A DNA stretch of 64,000 nucleotides from Tahibacter harae (GTDB taxonomy: Bacteria > Pseudomonadota > Gammaproteobacteria > Xanthomonadales > Rhodanobacteraceae): NCBI RefSeq assembly GCF_024437735.1, contig NZ_JANFQO010000018.1, positions 42,825-106,824 on the forward strand. The letters run 5' to 3'. Both the position numbers and the translations under genes were made by a program. Shown in pieces: positions 16,225 through 23,971 of this stretch (positions within the stretch are counted from its first letter, which is position 1; the number at the start of each line of letters is the position of its first letter). The notes under the pieces are model-generated. The model worked only from the letters and a program-made list of their open reading frames with translations, did no database searches and had not been told where the DNA came from.

Positions 16225-17085
16225 ATGGCATCGGGCGCGATCGACCTGCATCGGCACGACTCGGCCCTGGGCGTCTGGGACATCGCCCAGCGCCGGCCGC
16301 ATCCGGCCCTGCGCCGCCATGTGCTGCAGTTCTGGCATGGCGCCGGCCGGGTCACCTACCAGCGCGACCGTATCCTGCCCCAGGCGCGCAGCTATCTGCT
16401 GATCAACCTCGGTCCGCCGCAATACCTCTGCCTGCCCGGTCCGCCGGAAGTGCGCATCGTCTTCGACGACATCTGGTTCTCCGGCCTGTACGAAGGCCCC
16501 ATCGAATGCGCCGCGCCGTACGGATCGGTACTGCTGGGCGTCGCTTTCGGCGCCGCCGGCGCGGCCAGCCTGCTGCCCTGGTCCCAGGCCGAACTGGCCA
16601 ACCGCACCGGTCCGCTGCGCGAGCTGGCCGGCCCGGCGGCGACGCGGCTGCGCGAGCAGTTGCTGAATACCGCCTCGGTCGCGCAGCGCCTGGATCTGGT
16701 CGAGGACTGGCTGCTCGACACCTGCCTCAGCGGCCGCAGCGTGCATCCGCTGGTGCACTGGACGCTGGGACGCATCGCCGACAGCGGCGGCCGCGTGCGC
16801 ACCGAGGATCTGGCCCGCGACGCCGGCTGCAGCCGCAAGCACCTGAGCGCCCTGCTCAGCCGCGCCGTAGGCCTGCCGCCCAAGTCGCTGGCGCGCATCC
16901 ACCGCTTCCAGCACGCGCTGGGCTGCCTGGGCGGCGGCGCGCCGGACTGGGCCGCGCTGGCGGCCGACTGCGGCTATTACGACCAATCCCATCTGATCCG
17001 CGATTTCCAGCAGTTCAGCGGCCTGAGCCCGGCCGCCTTCCTGCGCAGCGCGCAGCCGGATCCGGGCAGCGTCGTGGTCCGGTGA
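16225..17085 (+). CDS. AraC-family transcriptional regulator
   Basis: A 286-residue regulator. The N-terminal ~150 residues form a ligand-sensing domain rich in aromatics and prolines (RRHVLQFWHGAGRVTYQRDR). The C-terminal ~100 residues carry two helix-turn-helix motifs (VRTEDLARDAGCSRKHLSALL and WAALAADCGYYDQSHLIRDF) and end in FSGLSPAAFLR, as in AraC proteins. The DUF1761 gene follows 66 bases downstream on the same strand with its own strong RBS and may be its target. The effector is unknown. Confidence 0.88.
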   Translation: MASGAIDLHRHDSALGVWDIAQRRPHPALRRHVLQFWHGAGRVTYQRDRILPQARSYLLINLGPPQYLCLPGPPEVRIVFDDIWFSGLYEGPIECAAPYGSVLLGVAFGAAGAASLLPWSQAELANRTGPLRELAGPAATRLREQLLNTASVAQRLDLVEDWLLDTCLSGRSVHPLVHWTLGRIADSGGRVRTEDLARDAGCSRKHLSALLSRAVGLPPKSLARIHRFQHALGCLGGGAPDWAALAADCGYYDQSHLIRDFQQFSGLSPAAFLRSAQPDPGSVVVR

Positions 17086-17151
17086 CATTTTTCCAATACC
17101 CGGCGCCGCCGGGGTGCCAGTCTGGTCGCACGTCAACACAGGAGGGGTGTC

Positions 17152-17550
17152 ATGCCGGCAATCAATTATTGGGCGGTAGTGGCGGCGGCAATCGCCGGTT
17201 TCGTCATCGGTGGCCTGTGGTATTCGCCGCTGCTGTTCGGCAAGGCCTGGCAGCGCGAGGTGGGCCTGAGCGACGCGGAGCTGGCGCGCGGCAACATGGC
17301 GCGCATCTTCGGCCTGTCCTTAGTCCTCAGCCTGCTCGCGGCCTGGATGTTCGCGATCTTCCTCGGGCCGCGGCCGCCGATGGCCTTCGGCCTGGGCGCG
17401 GGCTTCGCCGCCGGCCTGTTCTGGGTGGCCACCAGCTTCGGCACCAACTATCTGTTCGCGCGCCGCAGCCTGAAGCTGTTCCTGATCGACGGCGGCTATC
17501 ACACGCTGCAGTTCAGCGCGATCGGACTGATCCTGGGCCTGTGGCATTGA
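17152..17550 (+). CDS. DUF1761 family small membrane protein
   Basis: A 132-residue integral membrane protein with four predicted helices: about 6-24 (WAVVAAAIAGFVIGGLWYS), 52-72, 78-95 and 110-131. The N-terminal INYWAVVAAAIAGFVIGGLW and the WYSPLLFGKAW motif identify DUF1761. Its function is unknown. A strong AGGAGG ribosome-binding site lies before ATG 17152. Its position behind an AraC regulator suggests co-expression or regulation by it. The 270-base gap 17551-17820 that follows shows no gene or clear signal. Confidence 0.85.
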   Translation: MPAINYWAVVAAAIAGFVIGGLWYSPLLFGKAWQREVGLSDAELARGNMARIFGLSLVLSLLAAWMFAIFLGPRPPMAFGLGAGFAAGLFWVATSFGTNYLFARRSLKLFLIDGGYHTLQFSAIGLILGLWH

Positions 17551-17820
17551 ACGCAGGATTCCGGCCGTAGGAGATCATCCGGCGGCGGCGCCTGGAAAAG
17601 CGCACGCCGCCAGCCCGGTCCAGCTGCGACTGAACGCGGGATTCGTCGCGACTCCGCTGCCGTGCGCAAGGCACGCCACGAACCCGGGCGGCCGCTGGCA
17701 GCGCGATTGCGGCCCGCAAGAGCCGCGCGGCAGGCCGTCTCCGCCAGCCTGGCGCGCCCGCCCCTGTTCGTCGCGGCGGCAGGCAGCGTAGGGTGCGGCT
17801 TCCTCACCCGGGATTCCGCC

Positions 17821-18453
17821 ATGCAAGCCGACTGGTATTTCGATTTCATCTCGCCCTTCGCCTGGCTGCAGTTACGCAAGGTGCTGGCCCTGCGCGAGCG
17901 CATCGCCGTGCGTCCCGTGCCCATCCTGTTCGCCGCCGTGCTGGACCAGCACGGCCAGCTCGGACCGGCCGAGATCCCGGGCAAGCGCGGCTTCACCTAC
18001 CGCTTCGTGCAATGGCAGGCCGCGCGCCAGGGCGTGCCGCTGCGCTTTCCGCCGGCGCATCCGTTCAACCCGCTGCAGGCGCTGCGCCTGTGCATCGCCG
18101 CCGGCACGACCTGGCCGGCGGTGGAACGCATCTTCGAATACATCTGGCAGCACGGACAGCCCGCCGACAGCATCGCCAGCCTGGGCGAGGCCGCCGCCGC
18201 GCTGGGCATCGCCGATCCGGAAACCGCGCTGGGCGCCGAATCCGTCAAGCAGCAGCTGCGCGACAACACCGCCCAGGCCCTGGCGGCCGGCGTGTTCGGC
18301 GTGCCCACGCTGCGCCTGGACCAGGAACTGTTCTGGGGCGACGATGCCACCGGCATGGCGCTGGACTACCTCGCCGATCCGCATTGCTTTGAGCGCGGCG
18401 AATACGCGCGCATCGCGGCGCTGCCGCAGGCGGTGCAGCGCCGGCGGGGCTGA
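17821..18453 (+). CDS. 2-hydroxychromene-2-carboxylate isomerase / DsbA-like GST-kappa family
   Basis: A 210-residue thioredoxin-fold enzyme of the HCCA isomerase/kappa-GST family. The N-terminal YFDFISPFAWLQ supplies the family's Ser nucleophile/GSH-contacting residue (about Ser11). The late GVFGVPTLRLDQELFWGDD gives the cis-Pro loop and conserved WGxD. In naphthalene pathways the enzyme isomerises 2-hydroxychromene-2-carboxylate using glutathione. No other aromatic-degradation gene is nearby, so a general GSH-dependent role is as likely. ATG 17821 is used; the 53 upstream in-frame residues are low-complexity and overlap the non-coding gap. Confidence 0.85.
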   Translation: MQADWYFDFISPFAWLQLRKVLALRERIAVRPVPILFAAVLDQHGQLGPAEIPGKRGFTYRFVQWQAARQGVPLRFPPAHPFNPLQALRLCIAAGTTWPAVERIFEYIWQHGQPADSIASLGEAAAALGIADPETALGAESVKQQLRDNTAQALAAGVFGVPTLRLDQELFWGDDATGMALDYLADPHCFERGEYARIAALPQAVQRRRG

Positions 18454-18456
18454 GGC

Positions 18457-18471
18457 CGGGATTCGGGATTT
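18457..18471. repeat. GGGATTCGGGATT dispersed repeat
   Basis: GGGATTCGGGATT lies three bases after the HCCA isomerase stop codon, between it and the convergent threonine aldolase gene. It is a copy of the intergenic element listed at 22075 and 45350. Confidence 0.5.
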
Positions 18472-18493
18472 GCAGAGCGGTGTCGCGCCGTGG

Positions 18494-19564
18494 CTAGTGC
18501 TGTGCAAGGGTTTCGCGCAGCGCCTGCAGGGCCAGTTCGACGGCGGCGGCGTCCACGTCGAGATGGGTCACCGCGCGCAGGGTGCGCGGGCCCATCTCGC
18601 TGACGCGCACGCCGCGGTGCAGCAGTGCGGCGCTGAGGCGCGGCGCGTCCAGGTCCGGGCGCAGCACATCGAAATAGACCAGGTTGGTCTGCACCGCCGC
18701 CAGGTCTATGCCCAGGCCGTCGATGGCGGCGATGCCGCGGGCCAGGGCCTGGGCATTGGCGTGATCCTCGGCCAGGCGTTCCACGTGATGGTCCAGCGCG
18801 TAGTCGCAGGCCGCGGCGATGATGCCGCTCTGGCGCATGGCGCCGCCCCAGCGCAGCTTGAGGCGGGTGGCCTCATGGATGAAATCGGCCGGGCCGGCCA
18901 GCACCGCGCCGCCGGGCGCGCCCAGGCCCTTGGAGAAGTCGATCCAGACCGAGTCGTAGTGTTCCGCGTAGCGCGCGACGCTCACGCCCGAGGCCACTGC
19001 CGCATTGAACAGCCGCGCACCGTCCATGTGCGTGGCCAGGCCGTGGGCCCTGGCCGCCGCGGCGACCTCGTCCAGCTGCGCCAGCGGCCAGATCGTGCCG
19101 CCGCCGAGGTTCGCGGTCTGCTCCACTTCCAGCAGGCGCTGGCGCGGCGCGTAGGGGCGGTCCGGCCGCAGCACGGCCCGCAGCTGGGCCGCGTCGAAGC
19201 GGCCGCGGTCGCCGGCGATGGCAGTGAGCATGACGCCGGCCAGCGCGGCCGGGCCGCCGCCCTCGAAGCCGATCAGGTGCGAGGTCACATCGCAGATCAC
19301 CTCGTCGCCGGGACGGCAGTGCACGGCCAGGGCGATCTCGTTGCACATGGTGCCCGAAGGCAGGTACAGCGCCGCCGGCTTGCCCAGCAGCGCGGCGCAG
19401 CGTTCGACCAGGCGATTGACGCTGGGGTCCTCGCCGGCGCGCTCGTCGCCCACTTCGGCCGCAGCCATCACCGCGCGCATGGCCGCGCCGGGGCGGGTCT
19501 TGGTATCGCTGAAGAAGTCGACGAATCCAGCCACGGCGCTGCTCCCGGCAAAGAAGCCAAGCAT
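18494..19564 (-). CDS. Low-specificity L-threonine aldolase
   Basis: A PLP fold-type I enzyme that cleaves threonine or allo-threonine to glycine and acetaldehyde. In 356 residues the family hallmarks are FFSDTKTRPG at the N-terminus, AALYLPSGTMCNEIAL, HMDGARLFNAA (Asp contacting PLP) and the PLP lysine in WIDFSKGLGAPGGAVLAG. The start could be ATG 19564 or a GTG 33 bases further in. The 43 upstream in-frame residues would overlap the divergent DUF4124 promoter region and are rejected. Confidence 0.88.
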   Translation of the reverse strand: MLGFFAGSSAVAGFVDFFSDTKTRPGAAMRAVMAAAEVGDERAGEDPSVNRLVERCAALLGKPAALYLPSGTMCNEIALAVHCRPGDEVICDVTSHLIGFEGGGPAALAGVMLTAIAGDRGRFDAAQLRAVLRPDRPYAPRQRLLEVEQTANLGGGTIWPLAQLDEVAAAARAHGLATHMDGARLFNAAVASGVSVARYAEHYDSVWIDFSKGLGAPGGAVLAGPADFIHEATRLKLRWGGAMRQSGIIAAACDYALDHHVERLAEDHANAQALARGIAAIDGLGIDLAAVQTNLVYFDVLRPDLDAPRLSAALLHRGVRVSEMGPRTLRAVTHLDVDAAAVELALQALRETLAQH

Positions 19565-19619
19565 TGCGGTACTGGCCGCACTACCGCAAGCGGCGCCGGC
19601 GCGTAGAATCGGCGGCACC

Positions 19620-20267
19620 ATGAAAGCCCTGACCTGCCTGCTCGCCGTGCTGGGCGCCAGCGCCTGCACCGCCGCCATCGCGGCCTCCAACACCGCCTAC
19701 CGCTGCACCGATGCCAGCGGCGCGATCGCGTTCCAGGACAAGCCCTGCCGCAGCGGCCAGCAGAGCCAGTCCTTCGAATACCAGCGCGATCCGCCGCCCG
19801 CGCCGGCCGATCCCGCCGCCAGCCCGGACCCGGCAACCCTGACCGCCGAAGCCGAGCCCGAACCGCCCGCCTCCGTGCCCGCGCCGCCGCCGCCGCGGCC
19901 ACCCGTCCCGCCGGTGTTCAAGTGCGTGCGCGCCGACAACGACAAGGTCTACTACAGCGACACCGGCGAAACCCGGCCCTACCAGGTGCCCGCCGGCGTG
20001 CTGGGCGCGCCGGGCAGCTCGCTGGGTTCCAGCGCCGTGCCGTCGGCGCCGGAACTCAACCGTCCGGGCGTCGCCGCGCCCAGCATCGCCTCGGCCTATG
20101 TGGAAGTGCGCGACCGCTGCGAACAGCTCAGCCCCGCCGAAGCCTGCCGCGTACTGCGCGGCCAGCTGGACGAAAACCTGACCCGCCAGCGCAACGCCAG
20201 CCGGGAAGAGCGCGAAGGCCTCGCGCGCGAGGCCCATGCCCTGGCCGACAAGGTCGCCGGCTGCTGA
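19620..20267 (+). CDS. DUF4124 domain-containing exported protein
   Basis: A 215-residue protein with a signal peptide (cleavage near AIAA/SNTAY). A DUF4124 domain follows (YRCTDASGAIAFQDKPCRSGQQ), with the paired Cys and aromatic residues typical of this small beta domain. A Pro/Ala/Glu-rich linker (about 60-100) leads to a second Cys-containing segment (FKCVRADNDKVYYSDTGETRPY). The C-terminus is helical and charged, with CEQLSPAEACRVLRGQL. Function is unknown; DUF4124 proteins are common periplasmic proteins of Gammaproteobacteria. It is divergent from the aldolase by 55 bases. The repeat array starts eight bases after its stop codon. Confidence 0.82.
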   Translation: MKALTCLLAVLGASACTAAIAASNTAYRCTDASGAIAFQDKPCRSGQQSQSFEYQRDPPPAPADPAASPDPATLTAEAEPEPPASVPAPPPPRPPVPPVFKCVRADNDKVYYSDTGETRPYQVPAGVLGAPGSSLGSSAVPSAPELNRPGVAAPSIASAYVEVRDRCEQLSPAEACRVLRGQLDENLTRQRNASREEREGLAREAHALADKVAGC

Positions 20268-20274
20268 TGCGTTT

Positions 20275-20367
20275 TCGCCCAGACCGGGCGAGAGCCAGCA
20301 ACGGCGCGGCCTGCAGCGATTCATCCACAGGCTTTTCCGCGCGCTTGTCCACAGCGGCTGTGGACAA
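20275..20367 (+). repeat. Repeat unit 1 (most diverged)
   Basis: The 5' half is strongly diverged and lacks TTGCGCAA. The 3' half keeps CTGCAGCG, TCATCCACAGGC and an exact palindrome: TTGTCCACA (20345-20353), spacer, TGTGGACAA (20359-20367). Each of these boxes is one base from TTATCCACA. Confidence 0.65.
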
Positions 20368-20377
20368 CCCGCAGGGG

Positions 20378-20413
20378 ATTTTTACTCAAATAAACTTTGA
20401 GCAATTATCCACC
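20378..20413. other. AT-rich patch with a near-consensus DnaA box
   Basis: Between repeat units 1 and 2 the sequence ATTTTTACTCAAATAAAC, then TTTGAGCAATTATCC, is markedly AT-rich against a very GC-rich background. TTATCCACC at 20405-20413 matches TTATCCACA at eight of nine positions. AT-rich DNA beside clustered DnaA boxes resembles an unwinding element, but this is inference. Confidence 0.5.
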
Positions 20414-20438
20414 CAACACAGCGGAACCTGCTCAATCT

Positions 20439-20531
20439 TTGCGCAAAGCGGGCCGCACCCGCGCCAGCACTGGCACAGCGGCCACTGTGCACAGACTTGT
20501 CACCACGGTTGTCCACAGGTCCTGTGGATAG
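20439..20531 (+). repeat. Repeat unit 2 (diverged)
   Basis: Starts TTGCGCAAAGCG and ends TTGTCCACAGG TCCTGTGGATAG. The terminal boxes TTGTCCACA (20509-20517) and TGTGGATAG (20523-20531) are each one base from the DnaA consensus. The middle part is diverged from units 3-6. Confidence 0.7.
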
Positions 20532-20553
20532 CGCGCGCTGCACTGGCGAAGAA

Positions 20554-20646
20554 TTGCGCAAAGCGTGCGAAAGCGAGCTGCACCAACGCCTGCAGCGTTT
20601 CATCCACAGGCTTGTTCCGGGTAGTTTCCACAGCCGCTGTGGATTA
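20554..20646 (+). repeat. Repeat unit 3
   Basis: Starts TTGCGCAAAGCGTGCG, contains TCATCCACAGGCTTGTTCC and ends TTTCCACAGCCGCTGTGGATTA as two inverted boxes. A 213-base non-repeated spacer separates it from unit 4. Confidence 0.8.
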
Positions 20647-20859
20647 CGCGGCGCAGAGAAACCCACAGGGAAAAACCCTCAGGCGCCACGGGCCCGCGCA
20701 ACGCTGCGCGCAGGCGCGGAAGACGGCGAAAAACCGCTGCGGAACGCCTGTACGCCGTGCTGCACCGACGTGCGATCGGCAGCGAAGCTGCGCGCACACA
20801 CAAGACGGCGGCGCCGGCGAGGGCCGCAGGGACGCACGGCAGCAAGCGCTGGCGAAAGT

Positions 20860-20952
20860 TTGCGCAAAGCGTGCGAAAGCCAGCTGCACCAAGGCCTGCA
20901 GCAATCCATCCACAGGCTTGTTCCGGGTGGTTTCCACAGGCGCTGTGGATTA
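20860..20952 (+). repeat. Repeat unit 4
   Basis: Nearly identical to units 5 and 6. A full TTTGCGCAAA palindrome spans its 5' end (20859-20868). It ends with CTGTGGATTA at 20943-20952. The ~167-base spacer that follows is homologous to the one between units 5 and 6. Confidence 0.85.
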
Positions 20953-21119
20953 ACGGCGACACCGCGGCGTTCGATGCGCGCTCACGCTGATCGCGCCACC
21001 CTTGCTGCGGCGGCACGCCGATTGCCGTCACCGATCAGTGTCAGCGTCGCGCGCAGACGACGTCCGCCGATCACGCCGACAACGCCTCACCCAGCCCGCG
21101 AAAGCCCGCTGGCCAAAGA

Positions 21120-21212
21120 TTGCGCAAAGCGTGCGGAAGCCAGCTGCACCAAGGCCTGCAGCAATCCATCCACAGGCTTGTTCCGGGTGGTTTCCACAGG
21201 CGCTGTGGATTA
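21120..21212 (+). repeat. Repeat unit 5
   Basis: Begins 260 bases after unit 4. It differs from unit 4 by a single substitution in the part compared (GCGGAAGCC for GCGAAAGCC). Its terminal box TGTGGATTA is at 21204-21212. Confidence 0.85.
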
Positions 21213-21380
21213 ACGGTGACGCTGCCGCGCTCGATGCGCGCTCGCGCTGACCGGCATCGCCTTTGCTGCGTCCACCCGTCGACCACTGCCACCGATCCGT
21301 GTCAGCGTCGCGCGCAGGCAATGCCCGCCGGTCACGCCGACAACGCCTCACCCAGCCCGCGAAGGCCCGCTGGCCAAAGA

Positions 21381-21473
21381 TTGCGCAAAGCGTGCGGAAG
21401 CCAGCTGCACCAAAGCCTGCAGCAATCCATCCACAGGCTTGTTCCGTGTGGTTTCCACAGGCGCTGTGGATTA
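21381..21473 (+). repeat. Repeat unit 6
   Basis: Begins 261 bases after unit 5 and ends 58 bases before the ogt stop codon. It carries two small substitutions relative to unit 5 (CAAAGCC, TTCCGTGTGG). Its terminal box TGTGGATTA is at 21465-21473. Confidence 0.85.
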
Positions 21474-21531
21474 CCGCCCGGAAGCCGGCGATGCAGTGAT
21501 GGCAACAGCCGCCGGATTGCCGCGGCGACGC

Positions 21532-22050
21532 TCAGGGCACCAGTTGCAGCGGCGGCCGCGGCGCGTGGCGGCGTTCGTGGTCCAGCAGCCAGCGCTTGAT
21601 CGGCAGGCCGCCGCCGAAGCCGGTGAGGCTGCCGTTGGCGCCGATCACACGATGGCAGGGCACGATGATCGGAACCGGATTCGCACCGTTGGCCGCGCCG
21701 ACGGCGCGGCTGGCATTGGGCCGGCCCAGACGCTGGGCCAGTTCGCCGTAGCTGATGGTGCAGGCATGGGGAATCTGCAGCAGCGCCGTCCAGACCTCGA
21801 TCTGGAACGGCGTGCCCTGCAGATCCAGCGCCAGCCCGGACAGAGCGAACGCGCACCGCTCGCCGGCGAAGTATTCGCGCAGCTGCTGCGCCGCGGCAGC
21901 CAGCGGGCCGGCGTCGCGGGCAATGCCCACCGCCGGCATGGCCGGGCGGCCGTCGTGCGGAAAGTCGATCGCGCGCAGGCCGCGGCGGCCGCCGGTCAGC
22001 AGCAGCGGGCCTATGGGCGTATCAAGAATGTCGTAGACCAGTCCGTCCAT
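21532..22050 (-). CDS. ogt: Methylated-DNA--protein-cysteine methyltransferase
   Basis: A suicide repair protein that takes methyl groups from O6-methylguanine. Its 172 residues contain the acceptor Cys132 in the [10 protein letters not shown] motif, the Asn hinge and helix-turn-helix ([26 protein letters not shown]), and the [14 protein letters not shown]-terminal loop. It has only the basic N-terminal domain and no AraC/Ada regulatory part, so it is Ogt-like. ATG 22050 is chosen because the 37 further residues fall inside a dispersed repeat. It lies downstream of alkA on the same strand, and together they form an alkylation-damage repair pair. Confidence 0.93.
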   Translation of the reverse strand: MDGLVYDILDTPIGPLLLTGGRRGLRAIDFPHDGRPAMPAVGIARDAGPLAAAAQQLREYFAGERCAFALSGLALDLQGTPFQIEVWTALLQIPHACTISYGELAQRLGRPNASRAVGAANGANPVPIIVPCHRVIGANGSLTGFGGGLPIKRWLLDHERRHAPRPPLQLVP

Positions 22051-22074
22051 GGCTTCGTCCGGCGCAGGGGTTGG

Positions 22075-22217
22075 GAGCGGGGATTGGGGATGACGGGATT
22101 CGGGATTCGCAAGAGCAATCCGCAGCCTGGGCATTCTCGCATCGGCGCACTCATGCGCCATCGGTCCTCGCCGCGAATCCCGCTTTCACGATTCCGAATC
22201 CCGACTCTCCAATCCCG
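22075..22217. repeat. Facing GGGATTCGGGATTC / GAATCCC repeat clusters
   Basis: Fills most of the alkA-ogt gap. The left part reads GGGGATTGGGGATGACGGGA, then TTCGGGATTCGC. The right part reads GCGAATCCC, ATTCCGAATCCCGACT and CCAATCCCG. The two parts are in opposite orientation, so transcripts could fold into a long imperfect stem. The same element recurs at 14523, 18457, 45350 and 46933. Confidence 0.7.
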
Positions 22218-22219
22218 CC

Positions 22220-23116
22220 TCAAGCCGCCCGCCACAGCAACAGCACCGCATACGCCCGGAACGGCCGCCAGGCCTGGCTGGCTTCCTCCAGCGCGCGCGG
22301 GCTGAGCGTGGTGCCGGGCTGCAGCACCTTGCGCAGCACGATGTCGGCGGCGGGGAAGGCGTCGGCGTCGCGCAGCGCGCGCATGGCCATGTAGTGCGCG
22401 GTCCAGGCGCCTATGCCGCGCACCGCGGTGCAGCGGGCGACGAATTCGGCCGGAATCTGTCCGGGTTGGAATGACAGCTCGCCGGCGGCCACCGCCGAGG
22501 CCAGCGCGTGCAGGGTGGCCACGCGCGCGCCGGGCAGGCCCAGCGCGTCGAGATTGGCCGTGGCCAGCGCGGCTGCGCCGGGAAACAGGCTGTGGCAGGG
22601 TTCGCCGGCCGCTGCCGCGGCGATGCGCTGCGCATGCCGCGCAACCAGGCGCCCGGCAATGGTGCGCGCCGCGGCCACAGTGATCTGCTGCCCCAGCACC
22701 GCGCGCACGCCCAGCTCGAAGCCGTCCCAGCAGCCCGGCACACGGATATCGCCATGTACCCGCAGCAGCGCCGCCAGGCGCGGATCGCGCCCCAGCGCAC
22801 GGCGTATGCGCGCCTGCGGCGCATCCACATCGAACAGCAGGCGCAGGCGCGCCAGCACCAGCGGCAGTGCGGCGGGGTCAGCGTGTTCAACCGTGACCGC
22901 GCCCGTGCCCAGGTCGAACTGCAGCCAGCCGGGCTCGCCAGCGTGGAGGAAACTGCGCCGGTAGCGCCCGGCCTCGACCAGCTCCACGCCGGGAATCGCG
23001 CGCCGCGCGTAGAAGGCCAGCACCTGTTCCGCCGGATAGCCGCGCGGCAATTCCAGCCGGGCGTGCTGCACGGCCGGCGCAGGCTGCACGCCGGCCTCCG
23101 CCGTCTTGCGCCGCAT
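22220..23116 (-). CDS. alkA: DNA-3-methyladenine glycosylase AlkA-type
   Basis: A base-excision glycosylase that removes alkylated purines. In 298 residues, an AlkA N-terminal domain (about 15-110) precedes the helix-hairpin-helix/GPD domain. LGLPGARVATLHALA and CTAVRGIGAWTAHYMAMRAL form the HhH region, and the catalytic aspartate is Asp258 in FPAADIVLRKV. ATG 23116 lies two bases past the SDR stop codon, indicating coupling. The longer open frame to 24202 crosses the SDR gene in another frame and is not real. The order SDR-alkA-ogt suggests one transcription unit. Confidence 0.92.
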   Translation of the reverse strand: MRRKTAEAGVQPAPAVQHARLELPRGYPAEQVLAFYARRAIPGVELVEAGRYRRSFLHAGEPGWLQFDLGTGAVTVEHADPAALPLVLARLRLLFDVDAPQARIRRALGRDPRLAALLRVHGDIRVPGCWDGFELGVRAVLGQQITVAAARTIAGRLVARHAQRIAAAAAGEPCHSLFPGAAALATANLDALGLPGARVATLHALASAVAAGELSFQPGQIPAEFVARCTAVRGIGAWTAHYMAMRALRDADAFPAADIVLRKVLQPGTTLSPRALEEASQAWRPFRAYAVLLLWRAA

Positions 23117-23118
23117 GT

Positions 23119-23898
23119 TCAGAAGCCGTAGCGCAGGAAGCCGCCGTCGACGGCGATGCATTCGCCGCTGACATAGCTTGCCGCCGGCAAACACAGGAAG
23201 GCCACCGCGGCGGCGACTTCCTCGGGCTCGCCTATGCGCTGCAGCGGCGTGCGGTCGAGTACTTCCTCCAGATAGTCCGCATCGGCCAGGGCCGGCTCGG
23301 AACGCTGCGTGCGGATGTACCAGGGCGCCACTGCGTTGACGCGGATGCCGTCGCCGGCCCATTCGCAGGCCAGGTTGCGCGTGAGCTGGTGCAGCGCGGC
23401 CTTGGTCATGCCGTAGGGCGAGCCGGTGCGCACATGGGTCAGGCCGGATACCGAACCCACGTTGACGATGGCCGCGGCGCCGTGCTCGGCCAGCTGCGCG
23501 TGGGCCAGGCGGCACAGCTCGAAGGCGCTGAAGACGTTGGTATCGAACAGGGCGCGGTACTCGGCCTCGGCATAGTCCAGGGTCGGCTTGCGCACATTGG
23601 TGCCGACGTTGTTGACCAGCACCGAGAGCGAACTGCCGCGGTCGGCGATCCAGTCGAACAGCTCCAGGCGCTGCTCGCGCTCGGCCATGTCGGCGGCGAA
23701 CGCGGCAATGTCGCGGCCGGGGAATTCCTCGGCCAGATCGGCACAAACCTGCTCCAGGTGCACGCCGTCGCGCGCCACCAGCAGCACATCGGCGCCCAGC
23801 GCGGCCAGCTCGCGCGCGCAGGCCAGGCCTATGCCCTTGCTCGCGCCGGTTACCAGCGCCGTCCGTCCGTCCAGTCGCCAGCGTGATGCGATAGTCAT
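23119..23898 (-). CDS. SDR-family oxidoreductase
   Basis: A 259-residue classical short-chain dehydrogenase. It has the cofactor motif TGASKGIG (about 18-25), NNVG, a Ser in VNVGSVSG and the catalytic YGMTK. It ends in a typical VSGECIAVDGGFLRYGF. The overall pattern resembles tropinone-reductase-like and glucose-dehydrogenase-like SDRs. An Arg in LVARD after beta-2 hints at NADP(H) preference. The substrate is unknown. It is first in a likely operon with alkA and is divergent from a small lipoprotein gene, with a 73-base gap. Confidence 0.88.
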   Translation of the reverse strand: MTIASRWRLDGRTALVTGASKGIGLACARELAALGADVLLVARDGVHLEQVCADLAEEFPGRDIAAFAADMAEREQRLELFDWIADRGSSLSVLVNNVGTNVRKPTLDYAEAEYRALFDTNVFSAFELCRLAHAQLAEHGAAAIVNVGSVSGLTHVRTGSPYGMTKAALHQLTRNLACEWAGDGIRVNAVAPWYIRTQRSEPALADADYLEEVLDRTPLQRIGEPEEVAAAVAFLCLPAASYVSGECIAVDGGFLRYGF

Positions 23899-23971
23899 TG
23901 CGGCAGCTTCCACCTTGTTGCCCGGCCCCCGGGGGCGCAGACTTTAGCGCAGCCCGGCTCCGGAGAAGGTC

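Larger units (their letters stand above)
20275..21473. repeat. Array of six 93-bp repeats ending in paired DnaA-box-like sites
   Basis: A 1.2-kb non-coding stretch between the DUF4124 gene and ogt holds six copies of a 93-bp unit. The unit begins with TTGCGCAA, continues through GCTGCACCAA and CCTGCAG, and has ATCCACAGGCTTGTTCC in the middle. It ends in an imperfect palindrome (TTTCCACAG-GCG-CTGTGGATTA). Copies 4-6 recur at 260 and 261 bases and share a ~167-base spacer, so the larger unit was duplicated in tandem. The terminal boxes differ from the DnaA box TTATCCACA by one or two bases. Open frames crossing it on both strands are artefacts of GC content. A DnaA-binding (titration or origin-like) role is inferred. 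Confidence 0.85.

Noticed and set aside
20497..21213. Open frames across the repeat array giving repeated peptides such as HQGLQQSIHRLVPGGFHRRCGL
   Set aside because: Frames are open on both strands because of GC content. The unit period is 260 or 261 bases, so the frame is not kept. There is no start signal, and conservation is centred on DNA palindromes.
20275..21473. Repeat array considered as a CRISPR
   Set aside because: Units are 93 bp, spacers range from 22 to 213 bp, and two spacers are homologous to each other. No cas genes are present.
20275..21473. Repeat array called outright as the chromosomal oriC
   Set aside because: None of dnaA, dnaN, recF, gyrB, rpmH, rnpA or parAB is nearby. 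Box-like sites and an AT-rich patch alone do not prove an origin.
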